NCBI GenBank assembly: GCA_910577065.1
Contig: CAJTLD010000018.1
Location: 21,901 to 27,855 of the forward strand
Source of the DNA: an uncultured Lachnospiraceae bacterium
GTDB taxonomy: Bacteria > Bacillota > Clostridia > Lachnospirales > Lachnospiraceae
Length of the DNA stretch: 5,955 nt
Direction: 5' to 3'
Part shown: positions 1-5,951 of the stretch, piece by piece
Position numbering within the stretch: position 1 is the stretch's first letter
Layout: every line of letters starts with the position of its first letter
The notes under the pieces: model-generated
Database searches by the model: none
Seen by the model: only the letters and a program-made list of their open reading frames with translations
Told to the model about the DNA's origin: nothing
Translations under genes and position numbers: made by a program

Positions 1-1763
1 TAATCTGTTTGTTTTGTTTCTGCTTCCAAAGCCGCATCTTTATCAAAAGGAATATTCAGATATGGGAGGATATCTTCAAAAATTTCCCTTGCCACAGGAG
101 CGGCAATCGTTCCGCCGTAATAAATTCCCTGCGGATTATTGATGATGACAAGCGCCATAACTTTTGGGTCGTTGACCGGGGCAAAGCCCAGAAAAGATGA
201 AATGTATTTATTGGCGCTTCTGGGCAGCGTCTGGGAAGTCGCCGTTTTGCCGCCAATTTCATATCCCGCTATTTTGGCGTTTTTACCGCCGCCTTCCGAA
301 ACCACCTGCCCCAGCAGGTAACGGACTTTGTCCGAGGTTTCTTTGCTGACAATCCCTTCCTGCGTTTCATACGTAAATTCTTTTACAACCGTCCCTTCGC
401 GATCCTGCACGGAAACGCCAAAATGGGGCGTGATCCGTTTTCCCCCGTTGATAATGGAAGAAACGGTTGTTACAAGCTGAATCGGCGTAATCTGAAAGGA
501 CTGGCCAAACGACATGGTAGCAAGTTCCACCAGACCGATATTTTCTTTGGAATGCATAATCGTGGCGGCTTCGCCGGGCAAATCAATCCCGGTTTTCTTT
601 AACAGTCCCAGGCTGCCAAAATAGTCATAAAAGCGTTCCGGCCCGACACGCAGGCCGACGTCAATAAAAACCGGGTTACAGGAATTCATAATTCCGTGGA
701 CAAAATCTTCCGATCCATGCCCGGTACGTTTGTGGCAGTGTATCCGCCTGTCTTCCACCGTAATATACCCCGGGCAGAAAAACGAATCCGAAAGGCTTAC
801 CACGCCCTCTTCAAGCGCCGCCGTAGTCGTTATGATCTTAAACGTGGAGCCCGGCTCATAAGTGTCGTTGATACACTGGTTTCTCCACATATTATTCAGA
901 AGATTCTGCTTTTCTTCCTCCGAAGTCCCTTCCGGGATTTCATAATTTAGTGTAAACGGATCGTTTAAATTAAATTCCGGGACATTGACCATTGCCATCA
1001 GTTCCCCGTTAGAAGGATTTATCACAATAATGGATACGCTGTCGGCCTGTTTTTGTTCCAACGCCTTCCCGGCCGCCTGTTCCGCATACATCTGAATATT
1101 GTAATCCAGGCTGATATGCAAATCGTTGCCGTCCACCGGATCCAGCCTGGATTCCCCGGCGTTTTCAATTTCCACGCCCCTCGCGTCGGTTAAGGTAAGG
1201 ATTTTGCCGTTTGTCCCCTGCATATATTCGTCGTATCTGACCTCCAGCCCCACAATTCCCTGGTTATCCCCTCCGGTAAACCCAAGCACTTTAGAAGCTA
1301 AGGTATCATACGGATAATACCGTTTATAATCTTCATCTACTTTTATGCCGGATAAACCGTATGCACGGATGCGCTCCCCCGTTTCTTTATCCACGTTTGA
1401 TTTGATACGCTCTATGGAACTGACTTTTTCCACTCTTGCACGGGCTTTTTCTTCGGATATCCCCAGTTCTTTGACCAGGGCGGCAATTACGCCCTCGGGA
1501 TCTTCTATCTGGTTGTGTATGACGGATATGGTGCAGACTGTTTTGTTGGCGGCCAGCACAACGCCTGTCGCATCTATAATCTTTCCGCGGGCCGCTTTGA
1601 TATCGCGCTCCCTTTCATGCAGATCTTCCGCCTTTTTCCCATAATATTCGGAACAAAAAACCATCAGGTACACAAGCCGCCCTGTCAAAAACATCATCAT
1701 AAACAATATTCCCGCAAAAATAATCATTGATTTGCGGCGGTTAAACGTTTTATACCGAAACAT
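1..1763 (-). CDS. spoVD: SpoVD-like class B penicillin-binding protein (PBP-B), 3' end cut by window edge
   Basis: Membrane-anchored D,D-transpeptidase that cross-links peptidoglycan outside the membrane. I translated 587 residues without a break. There is a short basic N-terminus, one membrane segment (about 12-36), a PBP dimerisation/pedestal domain starting at R59-G60-K61 and running to about 215, and a transpeptidase domain at about 245-570. Catalytic motifs are S306-T-F-K309, S361-C-N363 and K506-T-A508; the last is KTA where KTG is usual. C330 and C343 lie between the first two motifs. The position after a pbpB-like gene and the STFK motif match B. subtilis spoVD, so the role may be spore cortex synthesis; that is inferred from synteny. 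I chose ATG 1763 because GAGGA lies 8 nt upstream. An in-frame ATG at 1778 with a weaker AAGG is the alternative. The last two bases in the window read TA, so the gene either stops here without a PASTA domain or continues with Tyr. Confidence 0.9.
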   Translation of the reverse strand, partial: MFRYKTFNRRKSMIIFAGILFMMMFLTGRLVYLMVFCSEYYGKKAEDLHERERDIKAARGKIIDATGVVLAANKTVCTISVIHNQIEDPEGVIAALVKELGISEEKARARVEKVSSIERIKSNVDKETGERIRAYGLSGIKVDEDYKRYYPYDTLASKVLGFTGGDNQGIVGLEVRYDEYMQGTNGKILTLTDARGVEIENAGESRLDPVDGNDLHISLDYNIQMYAEQAAGKALEQKQADSVSIIVINPSNGELMAMVNVPEFNLNDPFTLNYEIPEGTSEEEKQNLLNNMWRNQCINDTYEPGSTFKIITTTAALEEGVVSLSDSFFCPGYITVEDRRIHCHKRTGHGSEDFVHGIMNSCNPVFIDVGLRVGPERFYDYFGSLGLLKKTGIDLPGEAATIMHSKENIGLVELATMSFGQSFQITPIQLVTTVSSIINGGKRITPHFGVSVQDREGTVVKEFTYETQEGIVSKETSDKVRYLLGQVVSEGGGKNAKIAGYEIGGKTATSQTLPRSANKYISSFLGFAPVNDPKVMALVIINNPQGIYYGGTIAAPVAREIFEDILPYLNIPFDKDAALEAETKQTD

Positions 1764-1771
1764 AAAGCAAA

Positions 1772-1776
1772 TCCTC
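1772..1776 (-). promoter_or_regulatory. Ribosome binding site of PBP-B, inside a hairpin arm
   Basis: GAGGA on the minus strand, 8 nt before ATG 1763. Its GAGG lies in the 3' arm of the inverted repeat 1773-1818, so it would be paired in any mRNA that contains both arms. It is what favours ATG 1763 over ATG 1778, because the latter would itself lie inside the stem. Confidence 0.6.
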
Positions 1777-1818
1777 ATAAAAGCGCCTTTGTTTCATTGT
1801 ATTACGGCTTTTATGAGG
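1773..1818 (-). repeat. Perfect 12-bp inverted repeat in the PBP-A/PBP-B gap
   Basis: On the minus strand CCTCATAAAAGC (1818-1807) is followed by a 22-nt spacer and its exact reverse complement GCTTTTATGAGG (1784-1773). Pairing does not extend into the spacer or past the arms. The 3' arm contains the Shine-Dalgarno core of PBP-B and the alternative ATG at 1778. No T-run follows on either strand, so it is not a typical intrinsic terminator. It could act as an RNA hairpin hiding the ribosome binding site, as an mRNA processing or stability element, or as a DNA dyad bound by a regulator. The repeat is directly visible; its function is inferred. Confidence 0.85.
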
Positions 1819-1824
1819 TTATGA
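1796..1824 (-). promoter_or_regulatory. Candidate internal promoter for PBP-B, sigma-E-like
   Basis: Minus-strand AATACAAT (1803-1796) differs at one position from the sporulation sigma-E -10 consensus CATACANT as I recall it. It is preceded, after a 14-nt spacer, by TCATAAC (1824-1818), a partial match to the -35 consensus (about TCATATT, 5 of 7). The spacer length is that of sigma-E promoters. B. subtilis spoVD is known to have its own sigma-E promoter, which gives context. The same site holds TACAAT, a fair sigma-A -10, but without a recognisable -35 at 17 nt. Short AT-rich matches arise by chance, so confidence is low. Confidence 0.27.
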
Positions 1825-1843
1825 TTTCTTCTGTACTTAAAAA

Positions 1844-3946
1844 TTATTCCTCAAATATATTTCCGGACTGCCCTTCTTCCGGCTCGTTATCCTCCGGCGC
1901 CGCCCCGTTTCCTTCCGGCTCTCCGCCTTGCGGCGTGCCGCCCGGGTCTTCTCCTGTTGCGCCTCCCTGGCTTCCTTCGGATGCATCGTCCCCCTGTACG
2001 CCGTCCGGCTCTCCCTGGGATGCGCCTTCCTGGCTTCCTCCGGGTGCGCCGCCCTCCTGGCCGCCTTCATCCGGATTTTTTCTCTCTTCATCCGGATACA
2101 GGTTCATATATGGCAGAATCTCTTTTAATATTTCCCTGACAAGTCCCTGCGCATAATTACTGTGCGCCTGATCTTTTACATTGGGTTCGTCAATCACGGC
2201 ATAAATGACAAGCTGCGGATCTTCCTGCGGCAGATAACCGATAAAGGATACCAGATAAGTGCCTTTATCTCTTGGCAGCTTCTGGGCCGTCCCTGTTTTA
2301 CCTCCCATGGAATAACCGTCTACCTTCGCTTCTTTACCGGTACCTTCCGACACCGTAGCATACATATAGCTTTTTATCTTTTCCGAGGTTGTTTCGGAAA
2401 CCGTTTCCTTTAACAGGACAGGTTCCGCCGACTCAAGTACGTTGCCGTTGTGATCGAGAATATTCTTTACTACATAAGGCCGGTAATATTTTCCGCCGTT
2501 TATCAGAGAACTGAACGCGCTTGCTACCTGAATCATTGTGCTGTTAAAATTCTGCCCAAAAGAATTGGTAGCCAAATCAAGCGGTTTCATAGAACTGTTT
2601 AAAAGTCCCCTCTCTTCCCCCGGAAGGTCTATCCCGGTTTTTTGTCCGAAGCCGAATATTCCCTGGTAATCCACAAAATTATCTTTGCCGATGGCATAGG
2701 ACATCTGCATCAGCGCATCGTTGCAGGAATCCATAAGCGATTCTTTTACCGTTTCCGTCCCATGACCCGCACGGTTGACGCAGTGTACATCCACATCCCC
2801 GGCAAACGTTTCTTTGCCGTCGCAGACGTATGCTTCCTCTCCGGTCAGCGCTCCTGTTTCAAGCCCGCACGCCACCGTCATGGGTTTTACAGTGGAACCG
2901 GGTTCAAACGTATACGTAATGCAGAAATTCTCCCACAATTTATTCAGCAAATCCAACTTTTGCTCCTCGTTCTTACCGGCCAGTTCCTCTTCCGTAAAAT
3001 ACTGTGAAAACTCTCTGGGCTGGTTTAAGTCGAACGTCGGATAATTTGACATTGCATATACGGCGCCGGTCTGCGGATTCATTACAATCACCGCGGTATG
3101 CAGGCTGCCGTCCCCCTCGACATACCCGTTGGTATTTTTTTGATTGTATTCGGCTATTTTTTGGTCGACAATCGACTGGACATGCTCGTCTATGGTAGAA
3201 ACCACGGTAAAACCGTCCTTGGCATTCCGGGTCGTTTTTTCAAAATTATTGTCGGAATTTAAATAGCCGTATTCCCTGCCGTTGATCCCGTTTAGAGTAC
3301 TGTTATAATAGTTTTCAAGCCCTGTCGTGCCGACATTCCCGGATGATACAAACCCGATCAGGGAAGCTGCCAGGGACTTGTACGGATAATTGCGCACATA
3401 TTCCTTTTCAAACCAGACTCCTCTTTGCGTCACCCTTCCTTTGTCTTTCTTTTTTTGGGAAGATTCTTCTGTGGAATCCTCTGCTGCTTCTTCCTGCAGA
3501 TCACGGAACGCGTTCACCTCGTTAAACGGGCGCCTCTTTAAAAGCACCACATACTGGCTGTCCTTTTTTTCTTTTAAAATCTGTTTTAGTTCTTCTGATT
3601 CCAGTTCCGGAAAACAAGCTTCCAATGCGGCTACGGTAGGCCCGATATCCTCTTTATCCTGGTTAAGTACTTTACAGTCTAAAATAACATTGTATACGTC
3701 AACGCTTGTTGCAAGCACTGTGCCTTTGGTATCTACAATATCTCCGCGTTGAAACGGAATCGCCCTGCTGTCATAACTCTGCTGTGAAAGTACGATTTTT
3801 TCATACCGTTCCCCGCTTGTTTCCTCAATATAGGTCAGTCTTCCAATTAATCCAACCAGAATAAGCACGATACATGCAAACATGATCAGCAGCTTTTTTT
3901 TCATCCTTATGAGAAATTTATTTGCTTTTTTTGCTTTTCTGCGCAC
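1844..3946 (-). CDS. pbpB: Class B penicillin-binding protein, divisome transpeptidase (PBP-A)
   Basis: Septal peptidoglycan D,D-transpeptidase of the FtsI/PBP2B type, 700 residues. There is a basic cytoplasmic start, one membrane segment (about 18-37), a dimerisation/pedestal domain opening at R67-G68-D69, a transpeptidase domain at about 284-612, and a Gly/Glu/Pro/Gln-rich tail (about 619-700). Motifs are S351-T-V-K354, S407-C-N409 and K550-T-G552. C375 and C389 sit between the first two. A charged insert (about 152-171) interrupts the pedestal domain. No PASTA domains are present, unlike B. subtilis PBP2B. The start is GTG: AGGAGGG lies 6 nt upstream, and the frame is closed by the ftsL stop 24 nt before. 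An internal ATG at residue 15 lacks that spacing. It follows ftsL directly, the normal place for pbpB, and its partner would be the FtsL/DivIC/FtsW complex. The symbol rests on synteny and motifs. Confidence 0.93.
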   Translation of the reverse strand: MRRKAKKANKFLIRMKKKLLIMFACIVLILVGLIGRLTYIEETSGERYEKIVLSQQSYDSRAIPFQRGDIVDTKGTVLATSVDVYNVILDCKVLNQDKEDIGPTVAALEACFPELESEELKQILKEKKDSQYVVLLKRRPFNEVNAFRDLQEEAAEDSTEESSQKKKDKGRVTQRGVWFEKEYVRNYPYKSLAASLIGFVSSGNVGTTGLENYYNSTLNGINGREYGYLNSDNNFEKTTRNAKDGFTVVSTIDEHVQSIVDQKIAEYNQKNTNGYVEGDGSLHTAVIVMNPQTGAVYAMSNYPTFDLNQPREFSQYFTEEELAGKNEEQKLDLLNKLWENFCITYTFEPGSTVKPMTVACGLETGALTGEEAYVCDGKETFAGDVDVHCVNRAGHGTETVKESLMDSCNDALMQMSYAIGKDNFVDYQGIFGFGQKTGIDLPGEERGLLNSSMKPLDLATNSFGQNFNSTMIQVASAFSSLINGGKYYRPYVVKNILDHNGNVLESAEPVLLKETVSETTSEKIKSYMYATVSEGTGKEAKVDGYSMGGKTGTAQKLPRDKGTYLVSFIGYLPQEDPQLVIYAVIDEPNVKDQAHSNYAQGLVREILKEILPYMNLYPDEERKNPDEGGQEGGAPGGSQEGASQGEPDGVQGDDASEGSQGGATGEDPGGTPQGGEPEGNGAAPEDNEPEEGQSGNIFEE
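1937..2097 (-). repeat. Repeat-bearing coding segment of the PBP-A C-terminal tail
   Basis: Two 39-bp imperfect copies start 63 bp apart (2038-2000 and 1975-1937). Their first 18 bases match at 17 positions (GGAAGCCAGG, then A or G, then AGGCGCA), and they encode GSQEGASQGEPDG and GSQGGATGEDPGG. At the tail's start ATCCGGATGAAG occurs twice 21 bp apart, encoding two Pro-Asp-Glu motifs (residues 618-620 and 625-627). Both spacings are multiples of three, so the frame is kept. This looks like a disordered linker grown by in-frame duplication. Confidence 0.7.
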
Positions 3947-3952
3947 GTCAAT

Positions 3953-3959
3953 CCCTCCT
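3953..3959 (-). promoter_or_regulatory. Ribosome binding site deciding the GTG start of PBP-A
   Basis: AGGAGGG on the minus strand with 6 nt to GTG 3946, the strongest Shine-Dalgarno in the window. It supports the GTG start over the first internal ATG, which lies 42 nt further downstream. Confidence 0.8.
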
Positions 3960-3970
3960 GCTTTTGCCTG

Positions 3971-4480
3971 TTATTCCTTCGGGATATCGGAATACTGATC
4001 CATATAATCATCCTGTTTGACGCTGTAATAAATAATCTGGCCTTCTTTGGCGTATTTCATTCCAAATTCAATGGCTTTTTCTTTTACCGCATCCAAATCC
4101 GTCGTCAGTTCAATCCGCTTGACTGCCGCGTCATTTTCGGCGCGCAGGTTTGCAATCCCGCTTTCAAGCTTTGAAATACTCCTTGTCCTGGAGGTAATAT
4201 CAGACTGAAGCTGGATATATGTAATACATACGCCGCACGTGACTGCAAGCGCCGCCGTACAAAACGCTACATATCCCATCGTTATGTGCGCGGCGCGCTC
4301 CTGGTTGCGTCTTGCAGCACGGCGCCTGCGGTTTCTTTTCTGCTTTTCTTCTCTTTCTATCTGCCGCTGCCTTCGCTCCTGCGGCTCCCCTTCCAGACGG
4401 CGTACGGTATTGCCGTCCACATAATAGCTGGTTTTAAAATCGGCTTCCCTGGTCTTGCTGTGAGCTGTTTTCTTTCCCAT
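3971..4480 (-). CDS. ftsL: FtsL-like cell division protein
   Basis: Small bitopic divisome protein that, in this family, pairs with DivIC/FtsB and supports the septal transpeptidase and glycosyltransferase. The 169 residues show a long cytoplasmic N-terminus of about 65 residues that is very basic near its end (Arg-rich at about 49-58, positive-inside). One membrane segment follows (about 66-88, with C74, C82 and C85), then an extracytoplasmic heptad-like helix (about 89-125, LQSDI, ISKLES, IANLRAEND) and a short tail with I-I-Y-Y near 149-152. Sequence similarity in FtsL is low everywhere, so the call rests on topology, the coiled coil and position between rsmH and a class B PBP. ATG 4480 has GAGG 6 nt upstream. 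The gap to PBP-A is 24 nt and is in frame, with TAA as the only barrier. The N-terminus is longer than in E. coli FtsL (about 120 residues total). Confidence 0.85.
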   Translation of the reverse strand: MGKKTAHSKTREADFKTSYYVDGNTVRRLEGEPQERRQRQIEREEKQKRNRRRRAARRNQERAAHITMGYVAFCTAALAVTCGVCITYIQLQSDITSRTRSISKLESGIANLRAENDAAVKRIELTTDLDAVKEKAIEFGMKYAKEGQIIYYSVKQDDYMDQYSDIPKE

Positions 4481-4507
4481 CTACTGCCTCATCTCTCTTT
4501 CTGGCTT

Positions 4508-5449
4508 CTATTTTGATTTCTCGAAGACCCTAAGCTTCGCGCTTTTGGCCCTGCTGTTTAATTCCAGCTCCTTCTCTCCCGGAACAACCGGCTTGTGCGT
4601 TACACATCTTCCTTTTGGTATTTTGCCGCATATGCAGACCGGAAATTCCTTCGGGCAAGTACAGGGGTGTTCATTTTTCCTGAAATTCGCCTTGACAATC
4701 CTGTCTTCTAATGAATGAAATGTTATGATACAAATCCTTCCTCCCGGACAAAGCAAATCAATCATGTCATCCAGGGAGTCCTGCAATACCTCCAACTCGC
4801 GGTTTAATTCAATACGAAGCGCCTGATACGTACGTTTGGCCGGATGCCCTCCTGTAAGGCGCGCCTTTGCCGGAATGGAAGCGCGGATTAATTCCGCAAG
4901 TTCTCCCGACGTACGGATGGGCTGCTTCATACGTGCTTTTACAATATTCCGGGCAATCTTCCCGGCAAAACGTTCTTCCCCGTAATCGCGGATTACACGG
5001 ATTAACTCTGCTTCACTGTAACGGTTCACAATGTCCGCTGCCGTAAGCTTCGTCTGCCTGTCCATACGCATATCAAGAGGCGCATCCGCCTCCCGGTAGG
5101 TAAATCCGCGTTCCGGCGTATCTAACTGAAAGGACGAAACCCCCAGATCAAGCAGAATGCCATCGGCTCCCCGGATGCCAAGATCGCTTAATACTTCCCT
5201 TATACGGCAGTAATTGCTGTGAACTGCCGTAACGCGATCCTGATAGCTGTTCAGACGCTTTGCAGCTGCGTCCAATGCATCCTCATCCTGATCGATGCCG
5301 ATAAGCCTTCCTGAAGGCGACAGCCGTTTTGCAATTTCCAGGGCGTGTCCGGCTCCTCCAAGCGTACCGTCCACATAAATCCCATCCGGGTTTATGTGCA
5401 GATATTCGACTGTCTCGTTTAACAGTACCGATTTATGGTTAAATTCCAT
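4508..5449 (-). CDS. rsmH: 16S rRNA (cytosine(1402)-N(4))-methyltransferase RsmH (MraW)
   Basis: SAM-dependent methyltransferase that N4-methylates C1402 of 16S rRNA in the decoding centre. It has 313 residues, normal for the family. Visible family signatures are the N-terminal H5-K-S-V-L-L, the SAM-binding loop D27-G-T-L-G-G-A-G-H35, G51-I-D-Q-D55, the catalytic-region block D96-G-I-L-L-D-L-G-V-S-S106, P124-L-D-M-R-M-D130, the A-L-R-I-E-L-N-R-E-L helix and H245-S-L-E-D-R250. The C-terminal part carries cysteines at 263, 265, 272, 274 and 282 in a CxC...CxC arrangement that I recall from other Firmicute RsmH proteins; metal binding is possible but not shown. ATG 5449 follows GGAGG with a 6-nt spacer. 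It lies 26 nt after mraZ and 27 nt before ftsL, so it is almost certainly cotranscribed. Confidence 0.98.
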   Translation of the reverse strand: MEFNHKSVLLNETVEYLHINPDGIYVDGTLGGAGHALEIAKRLSPSGRLIGIDQDEDALDAAAKRLNSYQDRVTAVHSNYCRIREVLSDLGIRGADGILLDLGVSSFQLDTPERGFTYREADAPLDMRMDRQTKLTAADIVNRYSEAELIRVIRDYGEERFAGKIARNIVKARMKQPIRTSGELAELIRASIPAKARLTGGHPAKRTYQALRIELNRELEVLQDSLDDMIDLLCPGGRICIITFHSLEDRIVKANFRKNEHPCTCPKEFPVCICGKIPKGRCVTHKPVVPGEKELELNSRAKSAKLRVFEKSK

Positions 5450-5475
5450 ATCCTGCCTCCATCCGGATTTCCGTT

Positions 5476-5907
5476 TTAAATGCCAAGCCCCAGCTGCGCC
5501 ATATGCTCTGCAATTTCGTCCATATCATCATAGGTATTCGCGTCCTGCCACCTGTCCCTGCTCCAGATTTCCACTCTGCCAAGGACTCCTGCCAGCACAA
5601 CGTCTTTCTGTAAATCTGCGTATTCCCGCAATACCTGCGGGAGCAGAATCCTTCCCTGCTTGTCCGTCTCACAACACGCGGCGCCTGCAAAGAAAAAGCG
5701 GGAGAATTTTCTTGCGTCTTTTGCAGTCAGCGGGGTATCTTTAAATTTCTCTTCTATTCTGGCCCATTCTGAGTGCGGATATACAAACAGACAGCCGTCG
5801 AGGCCTTTTGTCACAATAAATTCGCTGCCCAAAAGTTCCCGGAACTTAGAGGGGATGATCAGTCTGCCCTTGGTGTCAATTGTGTGATTGTATTCTCCCA
5901 TAAACAT
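5476..5907 (-). CDS. mraZ: MraZ, transcriptional regulator of the division and cell wall cluster
   Basis: AbrB-fold DNA-binding protein that forms ring oligomers and binds short direct repeats upstream of its own operon. The 143 residues hold two MraZ repeats. Each carries the family's DxxxR signature, D11-T-K-G-R15 followed by L-I-I-P, and D82-K-Q-G-R86 followed by I-L-L-P. The N-terminal M-F-M-G-E-Y-N-H is the usual family start. I place the start at ATG 5907 because GGAAGGTGA lies 5 nt upstream. A longer frame from GTG 5928 would translate through that ribosome binding site and part of the operator, and would add seven atypical residues. The protein is complete. Being first in the cluster, it most likely autoregulates all genes downstream. 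The tail after about residue 120 is acidic and ends L-G-L-G-I. Confidence 0.97.
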   Translation of the reverse strand: MFMGEYNHTIDTKGRLIIPSKFRELLGSEFIVTKGLDGCLFVYPHSEWARIEEKFKDTPLTAKDARKFSRFFFAGAACCETDKQGRILLPQVLREYADLQKDVVLAGVLGRVEIWSRDRWQDANTYDDMDEIAEHMAQLGLGI

Positions 5908-5912
5908 AACAG

Positions 5913-5921
5913 TCACCTTCC
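5913..5921 (-). promoter_or_regulatory. Ribosome binding site deciding the mraZ start
   Basis: GGAAGGTGA on the minus strand, ending 5 nt before ATG 5907. It directly abuts the third repeat of the candidate MraZ operator, so bound MraZ would sit at the translation start region. Confidence 0.75.
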
Positions 5922-5951
5922 GCTCCACAGACAGCCATTTTGTCCCACTTT
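5922..5951 (-). promoter_or_regulatory. Candidate MraZ operator: three 10-bp-phased TGG repeats
   Basis: Read on the minus strand, three consecutive 10-mers align: AAAGTGGGAC (5951-5942), AAAATGGCTG (5941-5932) and TCTGTGGAGC (5931-5922). Each has TGG at positions 5-7, and two have GTGG. MraZ is known to bind direct TGGGN or GTGGG-like boxes at 10-bp period just upstream of mraZ, and this array sits directly before the mraZ ribosome binding site. Only the first box is a full GTGGG. The window ends 4 bases beyond, so more boxes and the main promoter may lie outside it. Confidence 0.6.

Noticed and set aside
1750..1797. A 15-codon upstream frame (ATG at 1797, minus strand) crossing the hairpin and overlapping the PBP-B start, a possible leader peptide.
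   Set aside because: There is no Shine-Dalgarno before its ATG and no codon pattern suggesting attenuation. It could be revisited if the hairpin proves regulatory.
1773..1818. The inverted repeat as an intrinsic terminator after PBP-A.
   Set aside because: The 22-nt loop is long, the stem is AT-rich, and neither side has a T-run. It also overlaps the ribosome binding site of the next same-strand gene.
1837..2091. An 84-residue Arg/Lys-rich frame on the minus strand, overlapping the PBP-A tail in another frame.
   Set aside because: It has no ribosome binding site before its ATG. It exists only because the GC-rich, repeat-bearing tail has few stops in other frames, and its composition simply mirrors the GGN/GAN codons of the tail.
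1797..2156. A 119-residue Pro/Ser-rich frame on the plus strand opposite the PBP-A tail.
   Set aside because: It is antisense to a clear gene and has repeat-derived composition. It shows no family resemblance and no plausible start signal.
2642..3007. A 121-residue plus-strand frame, and a similar 120-residue one at 3390-3752.
   Set aside because: Both lie wholly antisense to PBP-A coding sequence with no recognisable domain, and are best read as chance open frames.
5461..5468. The palindrome ATCCGGAT in the mraZ/rsmH gap.
   Set aside because: It is only 8 bp. The same word also occurs within the PBP-A coding tail as Pro-Asp codons, so chance is likely.
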